Made by a program: the position numbers and the translations under genes. DNA of 64,000 nt from Caviibacterium pharyngocola (lineage in GTDB: Bacteria; Pseudomonadota; Gammaproteobacteria; Enterobacterales; Pasteurellaceae). The notes beneath the pieces were generated by a model. The model searched no databases. It was not told the DNA's origin and saw only the letters and a list, made by a program, of their open reading frames with translations. The stretch is taken from contig NZ_PHGZ01000013.1 in NCBI RefSeq assembly GCF_002795405.1, positions 313,988 to 377,987 on the forward strand. Reading direction: 5' to 3'. The number at the start of each line of letters is the position of its first letter. Position 1 is the stretch's first letter. Shown here one piece after another: positions 51,460 through 61,466 of the stretch.

Positions 51460-54255
51460 ATGAAACAAAACAGCCCTATCGGCGAATGGCTAGCTTCCAG
51501 CGCATTAGGCGGCGCAAACCAATCTTATATTGAAGATCTTTATGAAGATTACCTCCAAGATCCCGCCTCGGTAGATGAAAGTTGGCGGCAAATTTTCAAT
51601 TCTCTCCCGAAACCGACCGCACTTGAACAACCGCATTCCCAAGTTCGCGATTATTTTAAACGTTTGGCGCGCGAAACCACGCATAAAGGCGCCACGGTGA
51701 TTGATCCGAATGTCAGTGCGCGATTAGTGAAAGTGTTGCAATGGGTGAACGGACACCGCAATCGCGGGCATTTGCACGCCGATTTGGATCCGCTGAAACT
51801 CTGGCAACGAATGGATGCGCCGACGTTGGATTATAAATTTTACGGTTTCACCGATGATGATTTGGATGAAGTGTTCGACATCGGCGGTTATGTATATAAC
51901 AAAGACAAAATTACTTTATGCGATTTGGCTTATGCGCTGAAAAATACCTATTGCAGTACCATCGGGCTGGAATTTATGCACGTCAATGATTTGGACGCGC
52001 GTACTTGGTTGCAGGGAAAAGTGGAAAATTTGTTGAACAAACCCTTATTTAATCGGCAAGAACAACTGAAATTTTTAGAAGAATTAACTGCGGCGGACGG
52101 CTTGGAACGTTATCTCGGCGCGAAATTCCCCGGTGCGAAGCGCTTTTCTTTGGAAGGTAGCGACGCCTTTATTTTGTTAATGAAAGAAATTATTCGCCAC
52201 GGCGGACGCAACGGCATTAACGAAATCGTAATGGGAATGGCGCACCGCGGGCGCTTAAATATGCTGGTCAACGTATTAGGGAAAGAACCGGCGGAATTGT
52301 TCGATGAATTTGCCGGCAAGCATCAAGGAAACGGCACCGGCGATGTGAAATATCATCAAGGATTTTCCTCCGATTTTATGACCGACAACGGCATTGTGCA
52401 TTTGGCTTTGGCGTTTAACCCGTCGCATTTGGAAATCGTCAATCCGGTGGTGTTGGGCTCCGTGCGGGCGCGCCAAACGCGTATTAACGATACTGAACGC
52501 ACGAAAGTGTTGCCGATTACGGTGCACGGCGATTCCGCCGTCGCAGGGCAAGGCGTGGTGCAAGAAACCTTGAATATGTCGGCGACGCGCGGTTATTCCG
52601 TCGGCGGTACGATTCGCATTGTGATCAATAACCAAATCGGTTTTACCACCTCGAACCCGCACGACACGCGCTCGACGGAATACAGCACCGACATCGCGAA
52701 AATGATCGAAGCACCGGTAATTCACGTTAACGGCGACGATCCGGAAGCAGTGGCTTATGCGGCGAGAATGGCGGTTGAATTCCGCACCAAATTTAAGCGA
52801 GATATTTTCATCGATTTGGTTTCTTATCGTCGCCACGGACACAACGAAGCCGACGAACCGGCGGTGACACAGCCGTTAATGTATGATCGAATTAAACGAC
52901 ATCCGACGCCGCGTAAAGTTTATGCAGATCGACTAATTGCCGCAGGCGTGATTGATGAAGAATACGCGACAGGGTTGATCAATCAATATCGCGATGCGTT
53001 GGATAACGGTGATTGCGTTGTACCGGAATGGCGCAAACCGGATCCGGAAGCGACGGATTGGACGAAATTTTTATCGCAAGAATGGACGGAATACGAAAGC
53101 GGATTCGAGCCGCAGCGTTTCACCGATTTAGCTAAAAAAGTCTGCGAATATCCCGCCGAACATCCGCTGCATCCGCGCGTGAAGAAAATCTATGAAGATC
53201 GCCGTTTAATGGCGGAGGGCGAAAAGTTATTCGACTGGGGAATGGCGGAAACAATGGCATACGCCACCTTGTTGGACGAGGGTTACGACATCCGTTTGTC
53301 GGGTGAGGACGCCGGACGCGGTACTTTCTTCCACCGTCATTCCGTATTGCACAATCAAAAAGACGCCACGATTTATATTCCGTTGACGCAGCTACACGCC
53401 CAACAAGGGCATTTCGAAGTGTGGGATTCCGTATTATCGGAAGAAGCAGTGCTAGCATATGAATACGGTTATGCCACCGCTACACCGAGAACCTTAACCC
53501 TTTGGGAGGCACAGTTCGGTGATTTCGCCAATGTAGCACAAGTGGTGATTGACCAATTCATCAGTTCGGGCGAACAAAAATGGGGCAGAATGTGCGGCTT
53601 GGTAATGTTATTGCCGCACGGTTATGAAGGACAAGGGCCGGAACATTCTTCCGCTCGTTTGGAACGCTATCTGCAACTTTGCGCCCAACAAAATATGCAA
53701 GTTTGCGTACCTTCCACGCCGGCGCAAATTTATCATTTATTGCGTCGTCAAATGCTGCGCAAAGTGCGTCGCCCGTTGGTGGTGATCACACCGAAATCCT
53801 TGCTGCGTCATCCGCTTGCGGTTTCAAGCAAAGAGGAATTGATCAGCGGAAAATACCAAAACGTTATCGGCGAAATGGATGATTTAGAGCCGAAACAGGT
53901 CAAACGCGTCGTCTTGTGCGCCGGTAAAGTATATTATGATTTATTAGAACAACGACGCAAAAAGAACCAAACGGACGTGGCGATTATTCGCGTCGAGCAG
54001 CTGTATCCGTATCCGCACGAAGAAATGAAAGCGGCATTAGCGCCTTATGAGCACGTCACGGATTATGTGTGGTGTCAGGAAGAACCGCTAAATCAAGGTG
54101 CGTGGTATTGCAGCCAGCATAATTTTGTCACCTCGTTACCGCCGGCGGGCAAGTTGCGCTATGTGGGACGTCCGGCTTCCGCGTCGCCGGCAGTGGGTTA
54201 TATGGCGTTGCATAACGAGCAACAACAAGCGTTGGTGGCGGAAGCGCTGGCATAA
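51460..54255 (+). CDS. sucA: 2-Oxoglutarate dehydrogenase E1 component
   Basis: Thiamine-diphosphate-dependent decarboxylase of the 2-oxoglutarate dehydrogenase complex, 931 residues (E. coli 933). N-terminal E2-binding residues precede the ThDP domain, with MGMAHRGRLNMLVNVLGK near 260 and the GDSAVAGQGVVQE segment near 360. Further on are FIDLVSYRRHGHNEADEP, EDAGRGTFFHRH and LLPHGYEGQGPEHSSARLER. The ATG at 51460 with AGGTGG upstream is preferred over the GTG three codons before. The operon continues with sucB after a hairpin. Confidence 0.97.
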   Translation: MKQNSPIGEWLASSALGGANQSYIEDLYEDYLQDPASVDESWRQIFNSLPKPTALEQPHSQVRDYFKRLARETTHKGATVIDPNVSARLVKVLQWVNGHRNRGHLHADLDPLKLWQRMDAPTLDYKFYGFTDDDLDEVFDIGGYVYNKDKITLCDLAYALKNTYCSTIGLEFMHVNDLDARTWLQGKVENLLNKPLFNRQEQLKFLEELTAADGLERYLGAKFPGAKRFSLEGSDAFILLMKEIIRHGGRNGINEIVMGMAHRGRLNMLVNVLGKEPAELFDEFAGKHQGNGTGDVKYHQGFSSDFMTDNGIVHLALAFNPSHLEIVNPVVLGSVRARQTRINDTERTKVLPITVHGDSAVAGQGVVQETLNMSATRGYSVGGTIRIVINNQIGFTTSNPHDTRSTEYSTDIAKMIEAPVIHVNGDDPEAVAYAARMAVEFRTKFKRDIFIDLVSYRRHGHNEADEPAVTQPLMYDRIKRHPTPRKVYADRLIAAGVIDEEYATGLINQYRDALDNGDCVVPEWRKPDPEATDWTKFLSQEWTEYESGFEPQRFTDLAKKVCEYPAEHPLHPRVKKIYEDRRLMAEGEKLFDWGMAETMAYATLLDEGYDIRLSGEDAGRGTFFHRHSVLHNQKDATIYIPLTQLHAQQGHFEVWDSVLSEEAVLAYEYGYATATPRTLTLWEAQFGDFANVAQVVIDQFISSGEQKWGRMCGLVMLLPHGYEGQGPEHSSARLERYLQLCAQQNMQVCVPSTPAQIYHLLRRQMLRKVRRPLVVITPKSLLRHPLAVSSKEELISGKYQNVIGEMDDLEPKQVKRVVLCAGKVYYDLLEQRRKKNQTDVAIIRVEQLYPYPHEEMKAALAPYEHVTDYVWCQEEPLNQGAWYCSQHNFVTSLPPAGKLRYVGRPASASPAVGYMALHNEQQQALVAEALA

Positions 54256-54264
54256 CGAATAATA

Positions 54265-54292
54265 AAAGTGCGGTGATTTTCGACCGCACTTT
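54265..54292 (+). terminator. Hairpin of inverted uptake signals between sucA and sucB
   Basis: AAAGTGCGGT (54265-54274) and ACCGCACTTT (54283-54292) enclose GATTTTCG, followed only by ATTACC. The weak T tail suggests an attenuator or processing hairpin rather than a full stop, since sucB follows closely. Confidence 0.55.
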
Positions 54293-54324
54293 ATTACCTC
54301 ATCAATTTAACTAAGGAAATAACA

Positions 54325-55554
54325 ATGAGCGATTTTGATATTATTACCCCCGATCTGCCGGAGTCCGTTGCGGATGCTACCGTGGTGACCTGGCATAAAC
54401 AAGTCGGCGAGACGATTAAACGTGATGAAATTCTGGTTGAAATTGAAACGGATAAAGTGGTATTGGAAGTGCCGGCAATCGGTGACGGCGTATTAGAAAG
54501 CATTTTACAGCCGGAAGGATCGACCGTTGTCAGCAAACAATTATTAGGAAAAGTGACCGCACTTGCGGTTGCCGGCGGCGTCACCAAAGCCACGGTGCAA
54601 ACAATGGAACATACACCGGCGGATCGTCACTTTGCCAAATTAACCGCCGAACCGACCAACAGTGACGCCCTAAGCCCTGCGGTACGTCGTTTATTGGCGG
54701 AGCGCGAGTTAAACGCGGAAGACATTCAAGGCACCGGCGTCGGCGGGCGCATTACGCGCGAAGACATCGAACGCGTCGCCGCACAGAAAAATGCGCAACA
54801 AAGCGCGGTCGAACAACACGAAAAAACACCGTTTTCCGCATTCAACCTCGCCGATCGCGAAGAAAAACGCGTGCCGATGACCCGTTTACGCAAACGTATC
54901 GCCGAGCGTTTGTTGGAAGCCAAAAATACCACGGCAATGTTGACGACTTTCAACGAAGTGGATATGCAACCGATTATGAACTTGCGCAAACAATATGGCG
55001 AAATCTTTGAAAAACGCCACGGCGCGCGCTTAGGTTTTATGTCTTTTTATATTAAAGCGGTGGTCGAAGCGCTGAAACGTTATCCGGAAATTAATGCCTC
55101 TATCGACGGCGACGACATTGTTTATCACAATTATTTTGATATTAGCATTGCGGTTTCCACGCCGCGCGGCTTGGTGACACCGGTGTTACGCCATTGCGAT
55201 AAATTGAGTATGGCGCAAATCGAGAAGGAAATCAAAGCCTTAGCGGAAAAAGGACGCGACGGCAAATTAACCGTGGAAGATCTCACCGGCGGCAATTTCA
55301 CCATTACCAACGGCGGCGTGTTCGGTTCGTTAATGTCCACGCCGATCATCAACCCGCCGCAAAGTGCGATTTTGGGAATGCACGCGATCAAAGATCGTCC
55401 GGTGGCGATCAAAGGTCAAGTGGAAATTCGCCCGATGATGTATTTGGCGCTGTCTTATGATCATCGCTTGATCGACGGACGCGAAAGCGTCGGCTTCCTC
55501 GTGACGGTGAAAGAATTACTCGAAGATCCGACACGTTTATTATTGGAAATCTAA
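54325..55554 (+). CDS. sucB: Dihydrolipoamide succinyltransferase (E2)
   Basis: Core of the 2-oxoglutarate dehydrogenase complex, 409 residues (E. coli 405). The lipoyl domain (about 1-78) carries the modified Lys in [12 protein letters not shown], and an E1/E3-binding domain lies at about 113-150 ([18 protein letters not shown]). The catalytic domain ends with the active-site [12 protein letters not shown] motif (His, Asp). The gene follows sucA, and a strong terminator separates it from sucCD. Confidence 0.97.
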   Translation: MSDFDIITPDLPESVADATVVTWHKQVGETIKRDEILVEIETDKVVLEVPAIGDGVLESILQPEGSTVVSKQLLGKVTALAVAGGVTKATVQTMEHTPADRHFAKLTAEPTNSDALSPAVRRLLAERELNAEDIQGTGVGGRITREDIERVAAQKNAQQSAVEQHEKTPFSAFNLADREEKRVPMTRLRKRIAERLLEAKNTTAMLTTFNEVDMQPIMNLRKQYGEIFEKRHGARLGFMSFYIKAVVEALKRYPEINASIDGDDIVYHNYFDISIAVSTPRGLVTPVLRHCDKLSMAQIEKEIKALAEKGRDGKLTVEDLTGGNFTITNGGVFGSLMSTPIINPPQSAILGMHAIKDRPVAIKGQVEIRPMMYLALSYDHRLIDGRESVGFLVTVKELLEDPTRLLLEI

Positions 55555-55560
55555 TCTTCG

Positions 55561-55585
55561 CGCGGGCATTTGCCCGCGATTTTTT
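55561..55585 (+). terminator. sucB terminator
   Basis: Eight-pair GC-rich stem CGCGGGCA/TGCCCGCG with a two-base loop, then ATTTTTT. It implies a separate promoter for sucCD. Confidence 0.9.
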
Positions 55586-55741
55586 ATGTGCGAATCAATG
55601 TTATCCCGTCATTTCGGCATATTGTTTGTATTTGGCTATAGACAGAAAAAATAAAAAAGTTAAACTAACTACTCCAAAAATAAACAAAAACAGCAAGCCC
55701 TAGAGCGAATAGGCAAACACATCAAAAATAAAAGGACAACT
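55586..55741. other. Intergenic leader of sucCD
   Basis: About 155 bases, A-rich near the gene, containing no ORF. It should carry the sucC promoter, but I could not assign confident -35/-10 elements. A ribosome-binding site AAAGGA precedes the sucC ATG. Confidence 0.4.
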
Positions 55742-56908
55742 ATGAACCTACACGAATACCAAAGTAAACGCATTTTTGCCGATTACGGATTACCGGTCAG
55801 CGAAGGTTACGTTTGCGAAACCACGGAACAAGCGTTCGCGGCGATAGAAAAATTAGGCGGTTCGCAATGGGTGGCGAAATGTCAAGTACACGCGGGCGGA
55901 CGGGGAAAAGCCGGTGGCGTGCAAGTGGTGAAATCCACAGCGGAAGTGCGGTCGTTTTTCGAAAAGTTTTTAGGTCAACGCTTAGTCACCTTCCAAACGG
56001 ATGCGCAAGGACAACCGGTCAACCGCATTTATCTGGAACCTTGCGTTTCCGTGCAAAAAGAATTGTATTTAAGCGCAGTGATTGATCGCAGCGCGCAACG
56101 CATTGTGTTTATGGCATCCGCGGTAGGCGGCGTAAATATTGAAGAAGTCGCGGAAAAAACACCGCACTTATTGCACAAAGCGGTGATTGATCCGATTGTC
56201 GGTGCAATGCCTTATCAAGGTCGCGAACTGGCTTTCAAACTCGGATTAAGCGGCAAACAAATTCAGCAGTTTACCCAAATTTTTTGCCGTCTTGCCAAAT
56301 TGTTTACGGAAAAAGATCTGGCGTTATTGGAGATTAATCCGTTAGTGATTTTGGAAAACGGCGATTTACATTGCCTCGATGCCAAAATCGTCGCCGACGG
56401 CAATGCCTTGTTCCGTCATCCCGATTTATTGGCGATGCGCGATTTAAGCCAAGAAGATCCGCGCGAGGCGGAAGCGGAAAAATGGAATCTGAACTACGTC
56501 GCCTTAGACGGTAATATCGGCTGTATGGTCAATGGCGCCGGCTTGGCAATGGGAACGATGGATATTGTGAAATTGCACGGCGGTCAACCGGCGAACTTTT
56601 TGGACGTGGGCGGCGGCGCAACGAAAGAACGAGTTGCCGAAGCCTTCAAAATTATTTTAACCGATAAGGCGGTCAAAGCCATTTTGGTGAATATTTTCGG
56701 CGGTATCGTTCGTTGCGACTTAATTGCCGAAGGCGTGGTGGCAGCGGTGAACGAAGTGGGCGTCAGCGTGCCGGTGGTGGTGCGTTTGGAAGGCACCAAC
56801 GCAGAATTAGGGCGAGCGATTTTAGCAAATAGCGGATTAAATGTGATTGCGGCGGAAAGTTTGACCGAAGCGGCACAACAGGCGGTGAATGCGGCGGAGG
56901 GAAAATAA
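55742..56908 (+). CDS. sucC: Succinyl-CoA synthetase beta subunit
   Basis: ADP-forming subunit that carries the nucleotide-binding ATP-grasp domain, 388 residues, same as E. coli. Visible features are [34 protein letters not shown] in the nucleotide region, [19 protein letters not shown] with metal ligands, and the C-terminal ligase domain with [17 protein letters not shown]. The stop overlaps the sucD start (TAATG). Confidence 0.97.
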   Translation: MNLHEYQSKRIFADYGLPVSEGYVCETTEQAFAAIEKLGGSQWVAKCQVHAGGRGKAGGVQVVKSTAEVRSFFEKFLGQRLVTFQTDAQGQPVNRIYLEPCVSVQKELYLSAVIDRSAQRIVFMASAVGGVNIEEVAEKTPHLLHKAVIDPIVGAMPYQGRELAFKLGLSGKQIQQFTQIFCRLAKLFTEKDLALLEINPLVILENGDLHCLDAKIVADGNALFRHPDLLAMRDLSQEDPREAEAEKWNLNYVALDGNIGCMVNGAGLAMGTMDIVKLHGGQPANFLDVGGGATKERVAEAFKIILTDKAVKAILVNIFGGIVRCDLIAEGVVAAVNEVGVSVPVVVRLEGTNAELGRAILANSGLNVIAAESLTEAAQQAVNAAEGK

Positions 56909-57774
56909 TGGCGATTTTAATTAATAAAGACATGAAAGTCATCTGTCAGGGATTCACCGGCGGACAAGGCACGTTTCATTCGCAACAAGCGTTGGAATAC
57001 GGTACGCAATTAGTCGGCGGCGTCTCGCCCGGCAAAGGCGGTAGCGTGCATTTGGGTTTGCCGGTTTTTAACACCGTGCGCGAAGCGGTGGAACAAACCG
57101 GCGCTACGGCAAGCGTGATTTATGTACCCGCACCCTTTTGTAAAGACGCCGTATTAGAAGCCATTAGCGCGGGCATTCGGCTGATTGTTTGTATCACCGA
57201 AGGCGTGCCGACCTTGGATATGTTGGCGATTAAGCAAAAATTAAACGAAAGCGGCGTGGTAATGATCGGGCCGAATTGTCCGGGCGTGATTACGCCGGAA
57301 GAATGTAAAATCGGCATTATGCCGGGCAGCATTCATAAAAAAGGTCGTATCGGTATCGTTTCTCGTTCCGGCACGCTGACTTATGAAGCGGTGAAACAAA
57401 CTACAGATGAAGGTTTCGGGCAATCTACTTGCGTCGGGATCGGCGGCGATCCGATTCCGGGGGCGCATTTTATTGACATCCTGAAATTGTTCCAAGCGGA
57501 TCCGGAAACCGATGCGATCGTGATGATCGGTGAAATCGGCGGCACGGCGGAAGAAGAAGCGGCGGCGTTTATTCGTGAAAACGTGACGAAACCTGTTGTC
57601 GGCTATATTGCCGGAATGACCGCGCCGAAAGGAAAACGAATGGGACACGCCGGCGCGATTATTAGCGGCGGAAAAGGCACGGCGGATGAAAAAATCGCAG
57701 CCTTAAATGCGGCGGGAGTCACCACAATCCGAAGTTTGGCGGATATCGGTTCAGCCTTGAAAAAATTGTTATAA
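56908..57774 (+). CDS. sucD: Succinyl-CoA synthetase alpha subunit
   Basis: CoA-binding subunit, 288 residues (E. coli 289). The N-terminal Rossmann CoA-binding motif is [20 protein letters not shown], abbreviated here to its core [11 protein letters not shown]. The phosphorylated His lies in [16 protein letters not shown] near residue 245. [20 protein letters not shown] is also typical. It completes the sucCD pair and is followed by a long hairpin terminator. Confidence 0.97.
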   Translation: MAILINKDMKVICQGFTGGQGTFHSQQALEYGTQLVGGVSPGKGGSVHLGLPVFNTVREAVEQTGATASVIYVPAPFCKDAVLEAISAGIRLIVCITEGVPTLDMLAIKQKLNESGVVMIGPNCPGVITPEECKIGIMPGSIHKKGRIGIVSRSGTLTYEAVKQTTDEGFGQSTCVGIGGDPIPGAHFIDILKLFQADPETDAIVMIGEIGGTAEEEAAAFIRENVTKPVVGYIAGMTAPKGKRMGHAGAIISGGKGTADEKIAALNAAGVTTIRSLADIGSALKKLL

Positions 57775-57789
57775 ATTTGAACAAATGCG

Positions 57790-57839
57790 AAAAAAGTGCG
57801 GTCGATTTAAAATAAAATTTAAATTGACCGCACTTTTTT
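57790..57839 (+). terminator. sucCD terminator with long stem and paired uptake signals
   Basis: Arms of 14 bases (57790-57803 and 57826-57839) contain the uptake core in opposite orientations. The stem continues inward with ATTTAAA/TTTAAAT after one mismatch, and the downstream arm ends in TTTTTT. Confidence 0.9.
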
Positions 57840-57871
57840 GTGTCGAAGATCAAATTCTAAGCTGTTAAAAT

Positions 57872-57901
57872 TTGAACAGATAAAACCGGCAATGCTATAA
57901 T
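57872..57901 (+). promoter_or_regulatory. cra promoter
   Basis: -35 TTGAAC (57872-57877), 18-base spacer and extended -10 TGCTATAAT ending at 57901, 38 bases before the GTG start. Confidence 0.65.
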
Positions 57902-57938
57902 CGTTTTAGCAAATTTCCGACATTTGAAAGGAGTTAAT

Positions 57939-58928
57939 GTGAAATTAGACGAGATAGCCAAACTTGCCGGGGTTTCGCGTACCACGGTCAGTTATGTAGT
58001 GAACGGCAAAGCGAAGCAATATCGCGTAAGTGATAAAACCATCGAACGCGTGCAAGCCTTAATTGAAGAACACGATTTCAAACCGAACGCGATGGCGGCG
58101 GGTTTGCGTGCGGGAAAATCCAATACCATCGGTTTGATTATTCCCGATTTTGAAAACGTCAGTTATGCAAAAATCGCCAACCAGCTGGAAAACCGATTTC
58201 GTCAATGCGGTTATCAATTACTGATTGCCTGCACCAACGATAATCCGGAAAACGAAATCGAATGCGCCAAGCATTTATTTCGACGCCAAATCGACGCGCT
58301 TATCGTTTCTACCGCGTTGCCTGCGGATACACCGTTTTATCAGGAAAGTAACGTGCCCGTATTCGGTTTTGACCGCCGTATTATTTCCGACGATGTGATC
58401 AATGTTCTCACGGATGATGAAGATGACGCATATCGTTTGGCAATGAATTTACGCAAAAAAAAGAAAGGCAAATCGATTCTATTTTTCGGCGCGTTGCCTG
58501 ATCTGCCGATTAGTCGCGAACGTGAACGCGGATTTCGCCGCGCGTTTTCGGACGATAAAAAAACGGAGATTGATTACCTCTACGCTTCACGATTCCACAA
58601 AGAAGAAGCGGCGGAAATCTTCGAACAATGGTTGACGGAAAATCCGTTACCGCAGCGTATTTTTGTCACCTCCTTGACTTTGCTGCAAGGGGTGTTTCAA
58701 ATTTTATTACGGCAACAAAAACGCATTCCGAAGGATCTGATTATCGCCACCTTCGGGGATCACGAAATGTTGGAAGTGCTGGGCAATGAAATTGTTTGCG
58801 CGGTGCAAAATCATCCGAAAATCGTGCAGTCCTTATTAAATTTGGTTATCAATAAGCTGAATAATAAGAAAAAAGCGACGGAGCAAAGTCCGATTTTGCG
58901 TGATATTAAATTTCATCATTATCGCTAG
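57939..58928 (+). CDS. cra: Catabolite repressor/activator Cra (FruR)
   Basis: LacI-family global regulator of carbon flux between glycolysis and gluconeogenesis, 329 residues (E. coli 334). The N-terminal HTH begins VKLDEIAKLAGVSRTTVSYVV, followed by the hinge and NGKAKQYRVSDKTIERV, nearly identical in pattern to E. coli Cra. The ligand-binding domain has TIGLIIPDFENVSYAKIANQ, abbreviated to its core IGLIIPDFENVSY. A GTG start at 57939 is set by AAAGGAG five bases upstream. It is not adjacent to the fru genes in this window. Confidence 0.93.
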   Translation: MKLDEIAKLAGVSRTTVSYVVNGKAKQYRVSDKTIERVQALIEEHDFKPNAMAAGLRAGKSNTIGLIIPDFENVSYAKIANQLENRFRQCGYQLLIACTNDNPENEIECAKHLFRRQIDALIVSTALPADTPFYQESNVPVFGFDRRIISDDVINVLTDDEDDAYRLAMNLRKKKKGKSILFFGALPDLPISRERERGFRRAFSDDKKTEIDYLYASRFHKEEAAEIFEQWLTENPLPQRIFVTSLTLLQGVFQILLRQQKRIPKDLIIATFGDHEMLEVLGNEIVCAVQNHPKIVQSLLNLVINKLNNKKKATEQSPILRDIKFHHYR

Positions 58929-58945
58929 AAAATCGTCAATCTATC

Positions 58946-58978
58946 GGGCGTTTGCATTTATCGGCGGACGCCCTTTTT
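58946..58978 (+). terminator. cra terminator
   Basis: GGGCGT (58946-58951) and ACGCCC (58968-58973) around a 16-base loop, then TTTTT. Confidence 0.75.
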
Positions 58979-58984
58979 ATTCGG

Positions 58985-59680
58985 TTATTGATTAACCGGC
59001 AGAGTGACGGGCGGCGGTAAAGGTTCCGGATTGCCTAAAAAGTGCGGTTCTTTTTCCACTAAAAGATCCCAAACCGCTTGCAAGCGGGCGAAAAATTCGC
59101 GAAAACGCACGAAAGTATAACCTTCCGGATAATCGGCGGCAAAGCAAATGGCGTCAATGTTATGATATTTCGCGATAAATAAAGCGCGTTCGCAGTGAAA
59201 TTTTTGCGTGATAATGGTAATGGAATGGGCTTTAAACACTTGATCCGCCCGAATCACGGAATCCAACGTACGAAAACCGGCGAAATCCATATACATAAAG
59301 GCTTCCGGTACGCCCATTTTACGCAAATCTTTGAACATTGTGCGCGGCTCGTTATATTCCACCGTGCGATTATCGCCGCTGAGTAATAAATAATCTACTT
59401 TTCGGTTTTTAAACAGTTCGTTCGCCGCGCTCAATCGATTGGAATAAAACAAATTCGGCGTATTTTTGGCAAAATATTTCGATGTACCTAACACTACGCC
59501 GTAAGGGCGATTCGGAATCGTATCGACATTCGTATAAATACCTTGGCGAACATAAAAGCCAATCGCCTGATCGATAAAAATCAGTAAAAATACACACAAA
59601 AAAACCGCATAGACGCAATAACGCAACAGCTTTCGGACAAAGCTTTTGAGTAATTCGTTATGTAAAATCTTTATGTTCAC
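58985..59680 (-). CDS. sanA: SanA/YdcF-family membrane protein (DUF218)
   Basis: A 231-residue inner-membrane protein with one N-terminal helix (about residues 18-42) and a periplasmic DUF218 domain. Visible elements are YGVVLGTSKYF, NRLSAANELFKNRKVDYLLLSGD and TQKFHCERALFIAKYHNID. E. coli SanA affects vancomycin exclusion at high temperature and envelope barrier function; the biochemical activity is unknown. The start is GTG 59680, with GGAG upstream. The C-terminus has a Pro-rich tail. Confidence 0.88.
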   Translation of the reverse strand: MNIKILHNELLKSFVRKLLRYCVYAVFLCVFLLIFIDQAIGFYVRQGIYTNVDTIPNRPYGVVLGTSKYFAKNTPNLFYSNRLSAANELFKNRKVDYLLLSGDNRTVEYNEPRTMFKDLRKMGVPEAFMYMDFAGFRTLDSVIRADQVFKAHSITIITQKFHCERALFIAKYHNIDAICFAADYPEGYTFVRFREFFARLQAVWDLLVEKEPHFLGNPEPLPPPVTLPVNQ

Positions 59681-59766
59681 GTCGCTCCGACCTTAGGATA
59701 AAACAGGCTTCTTACCCGTCAACATAATGAAAAACGCCGGCAAATTCAAGTTTAATTTGTCAAATG

Positions 59767-59798
59767 AAACGTCTGGAAGTTTAGACGTCTAAAATTTC
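59767..59798. promoter_or_regulatory. MetJ boxes upstream of metX
   Basis: Tandem eight-base units in register: AAACGTCT, GGAAGTTT, AGACGTCT and AAAATTTC. The third is the perfect MetJ consensus, the first differs by one base, and the others are degenerate. They abut the -35 of the metX promoter, implying repression by MetJ with SAM. Confidence 0.82.
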
Positions 59799-59827
59799 TT
59801 GACAATAAATAGCGGTAGCGGTAGTTT
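59799..59827 (+). promoter_or_regulatory. metX promoter
   Basis: Consensus -35 TTGACA (59799-59804), 17-base spacer and a weak -10 TAGTTT (59822-59827), directly next to the MetJ boxes. Confidence 0.6.
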
Positions 59828-59840
59828 ATGCAACAGGAAT

Positions 59841-59858
59841 CGACAGCTCGATCTGTCG
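59841..59858 (+). other. Hairpin in the metX leader
   Basis: CGACAG (59841-59846) and CTGTCG (59853-59858) around CTCGAT, between the promoter and the metX start. Its role is unknown; no T run follows. Confidence 0.5.
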
Positions 59859-59883
59859 CGTGTAATTGGTTATGGAATAGGCA

Positions 59884-60969
59884 ATGGCAGTACAAAAAGT
59901 CACACTTTTTACCCAATCCCCTTTAAAGTTAGCATTGGGCGGAGAACTTGAGCAAATTGACATTGCTTATCAAACCTATGGCAAATTAAATGCAGAAAAA
60001 AGCAACGCCGTTTTGATTTGCCACGCCTTAACCGGCGATGCCGAACCGTATTTTGAGGACAAATCGCAAAGCGGTTGGTGGCAAAGTTTTATGGGCGACG
60101 GCTTAGCCTTGGATACCTCGCGCTATTTTTTCATTTGTTCCAACGTTCTGGGCGGTTGTAAAGGCACGACTGGGCCTTCTTCGCTTAATCCTAAAACCGG
60201 TGCGCCTTACGGCAGTCAGTTTCCGCATATCGTGGTGCAAGATTTGGTTAAAGTACAAAAAGCACTATTGGATTTTTTGCAAATTGACCGTTTATATGCG
60301 GTGATCGGCGGATCTTTCGGCGGAATGCAGGCAACTCAATGGGCGATTGATTATCCCGACGCAGTGGAAAACGTCATTAATCTTTGTTCTTCTTTATATT
60401 TCAGCGCGGAAGCCATCGGATTTAATCACGTTATGCGTCAAGCGGTGATCAACGATCCGAATTTCAATAACGGCGATTATTATGACGGCGAACCGCCGTT
60501 AAAAGGATTGTCTATAGCGCGGATGCTCGGAATGCTGACTTATCGCACGGATTTACAACTGGCAAAAGCTTTCGGACGGGCGACAAAGGCGGAAGGGCAG
60601 TTCTGGGGCGATTATTTTCAGGTGGAATCTTATTTAAGTTATCAAGGCAAGAAGTTTCTGGATCGTTTTGACGCCAATACCTACCTTCATTTGCTGCGTG
60701 CATTAGATTTGTATGATCCCGCGCTTGGCTATGAGAATTTAAAAAGCGCCTTATCGCGCATTAAAGCACGTTATACTTTGGTCGGCGTAACGAACGATCA
60801 ACTATTTAAAATCATTGACGTGCGCAAAAGCAAAGAATTGCTAGAACAGCACAGCGTCAATTTAAATTACCACGAATTTCCGTCCGATTACGGACACGAT
60901 GCGTTTTTGGTGGACTACGATTTCTTCGAACCGCGTATTCGTTCCGGTTTGGAATATGATAGTAAATAA
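59884..60969 (+). CDS. metX: Homoserine O-acetyltransferase
   Basis: Acetylates homoserine with acetyl-CoA, the first committed step of methionine synthesis. The 361-residue alpha/beta-hydrolase has the nucleophile elbow [13 protein letters not shown] (Ser), with the Asp and His of the triad near VTNDQLF and [21 protein letters not shown] and [12 protein letters not shown] are family motifs. Use of MetX rather than the MetA succinyltransferase is common in Pasteurellaceae. It is preceded by MetJ boxes. Sequence cannot fully exclude succinyl-CoA use. Confidence 0.94.
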   Translation: MAVQKVTLFTQSPLKLALGGELEQIDIAYQTYGKLNAEKSNAVLICHALTGDAEPYFEDKSQSGWWQSFMGDGLALDTSRYFFICSNVLGGCKGTTGPSSLNPKTGAPYGSQFPHIVVQDLVKVQKALLDFLQIDRLYAVIGGSFGGMQATQWAIDYPDAVENVINLCSSLYFSAEAIGFNHVMRQAVINDPNFNNGDYYDGEPPLKGLSIARMLGMLTYRTDLQLAKAFGRATKAEGQFWGDYFQVESYLSYQGKKFLDRFDANTYLHLLRALDLYDPALGYENLKSALSRIKARYTLVGVTNDQLFKIIDVRKSKELLEQHSVNLNYHEFPSDYGHDAFLVDYDFFEPRIRSGLEYDSK

Positions 60970-60992
60970 CCGCAAAAGTGCGGTTATTTTTT
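60966..60992 (+). terminator. metX terminator
   Basis: ATAACCGCA (60966-60974) and TGCGGTTAT (60979-60987) around AAAG, then TTTTT. It overlaps the metX stop and the end of the converging folK. Confidence 0.85.
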
Positions 60993-61466
60993 CAGGATTT
61001 TCATTTGATGATCGGCAAAGCGAGCGGCTAAATCCGTTAATTTTTCGCCGTCGGGTAAAACAAGTTGCGGCGCAATTTCATATAACGGCACGATCACGAA
61101 TTCGCGATTTTTCATATCATAATGCGGCAGGGTTAAGCGCTCGCTTTGTAATATCAATTCATCATACAGCAAAATATCCAAATCTAAAGTGCGTTCGCCC
61201 CAACGGCGTAGGCGAACGCGCCCTTGCGTGTTTTCAATGTGCTGTAGCGCATCCAGTAGCGCCAAAGGTGCTAATTCGGTTTGCAAACAGGCGACCGCAT
61301 TCACATAATCCGGTTGATCTTGCGGGCCTAACGGGCGGCTTTGATAAAAAGAACTGACCGCACTTAGCGTTGAATCGGGCAGTTGCGTCAGTGCGACAAG
61401 CGCTTGGTTCAACTGCTCGATCGGCGTATTTAAATTGCTGCCTAGGGCGATATAAACGGTTTTCAT
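60984..61466 (-). CDS. folK: 6-Hydroxymethyl-7,8-dihydropterin pyrophosphokinase
   Basis: Transfers pyrophosphate to hydroxymethyl-dihydropterin in folate synthesis. The 160-residue product starts MKTVYIALGSNL. It has FYQSRPLGPQDQPDYVNAV and the conserved GRVRLRRWGERTLDLDILLYD with magnesium-binding Asp residues, of which the core RTLDLDILLYD is diagnostic. The start at 61466 overlaps the end of pcnB by four bases, the same pcnB-folK order as E. coli. Confidence 0.96.
   Translation of the reverse strand: MKTVYIALGSNLNTPIEQLNQALVALTQLPDSTLSAVSSFYQSRPLGPQDQPDYVNAVACLQTELAPLALLDALQHIENTQGRVRLRRWGERTLDLDILLYDELILQSERLTLPHYDMKNREFVIVPLYEIAPQLVLPDGEKLTDLAARFADHQMKILKK

Noticed and set aside
52276-52842. 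188-residue frame antisense to sucA
   Set aside because: It is opposite a highly conserved enzyme gene, has no recognisable domain or ribosome-binding site, and its composition mirrors the sense codons. The same reasoning excludes the frames opposite fdhF (11821-12279) and folK (60899-61357).
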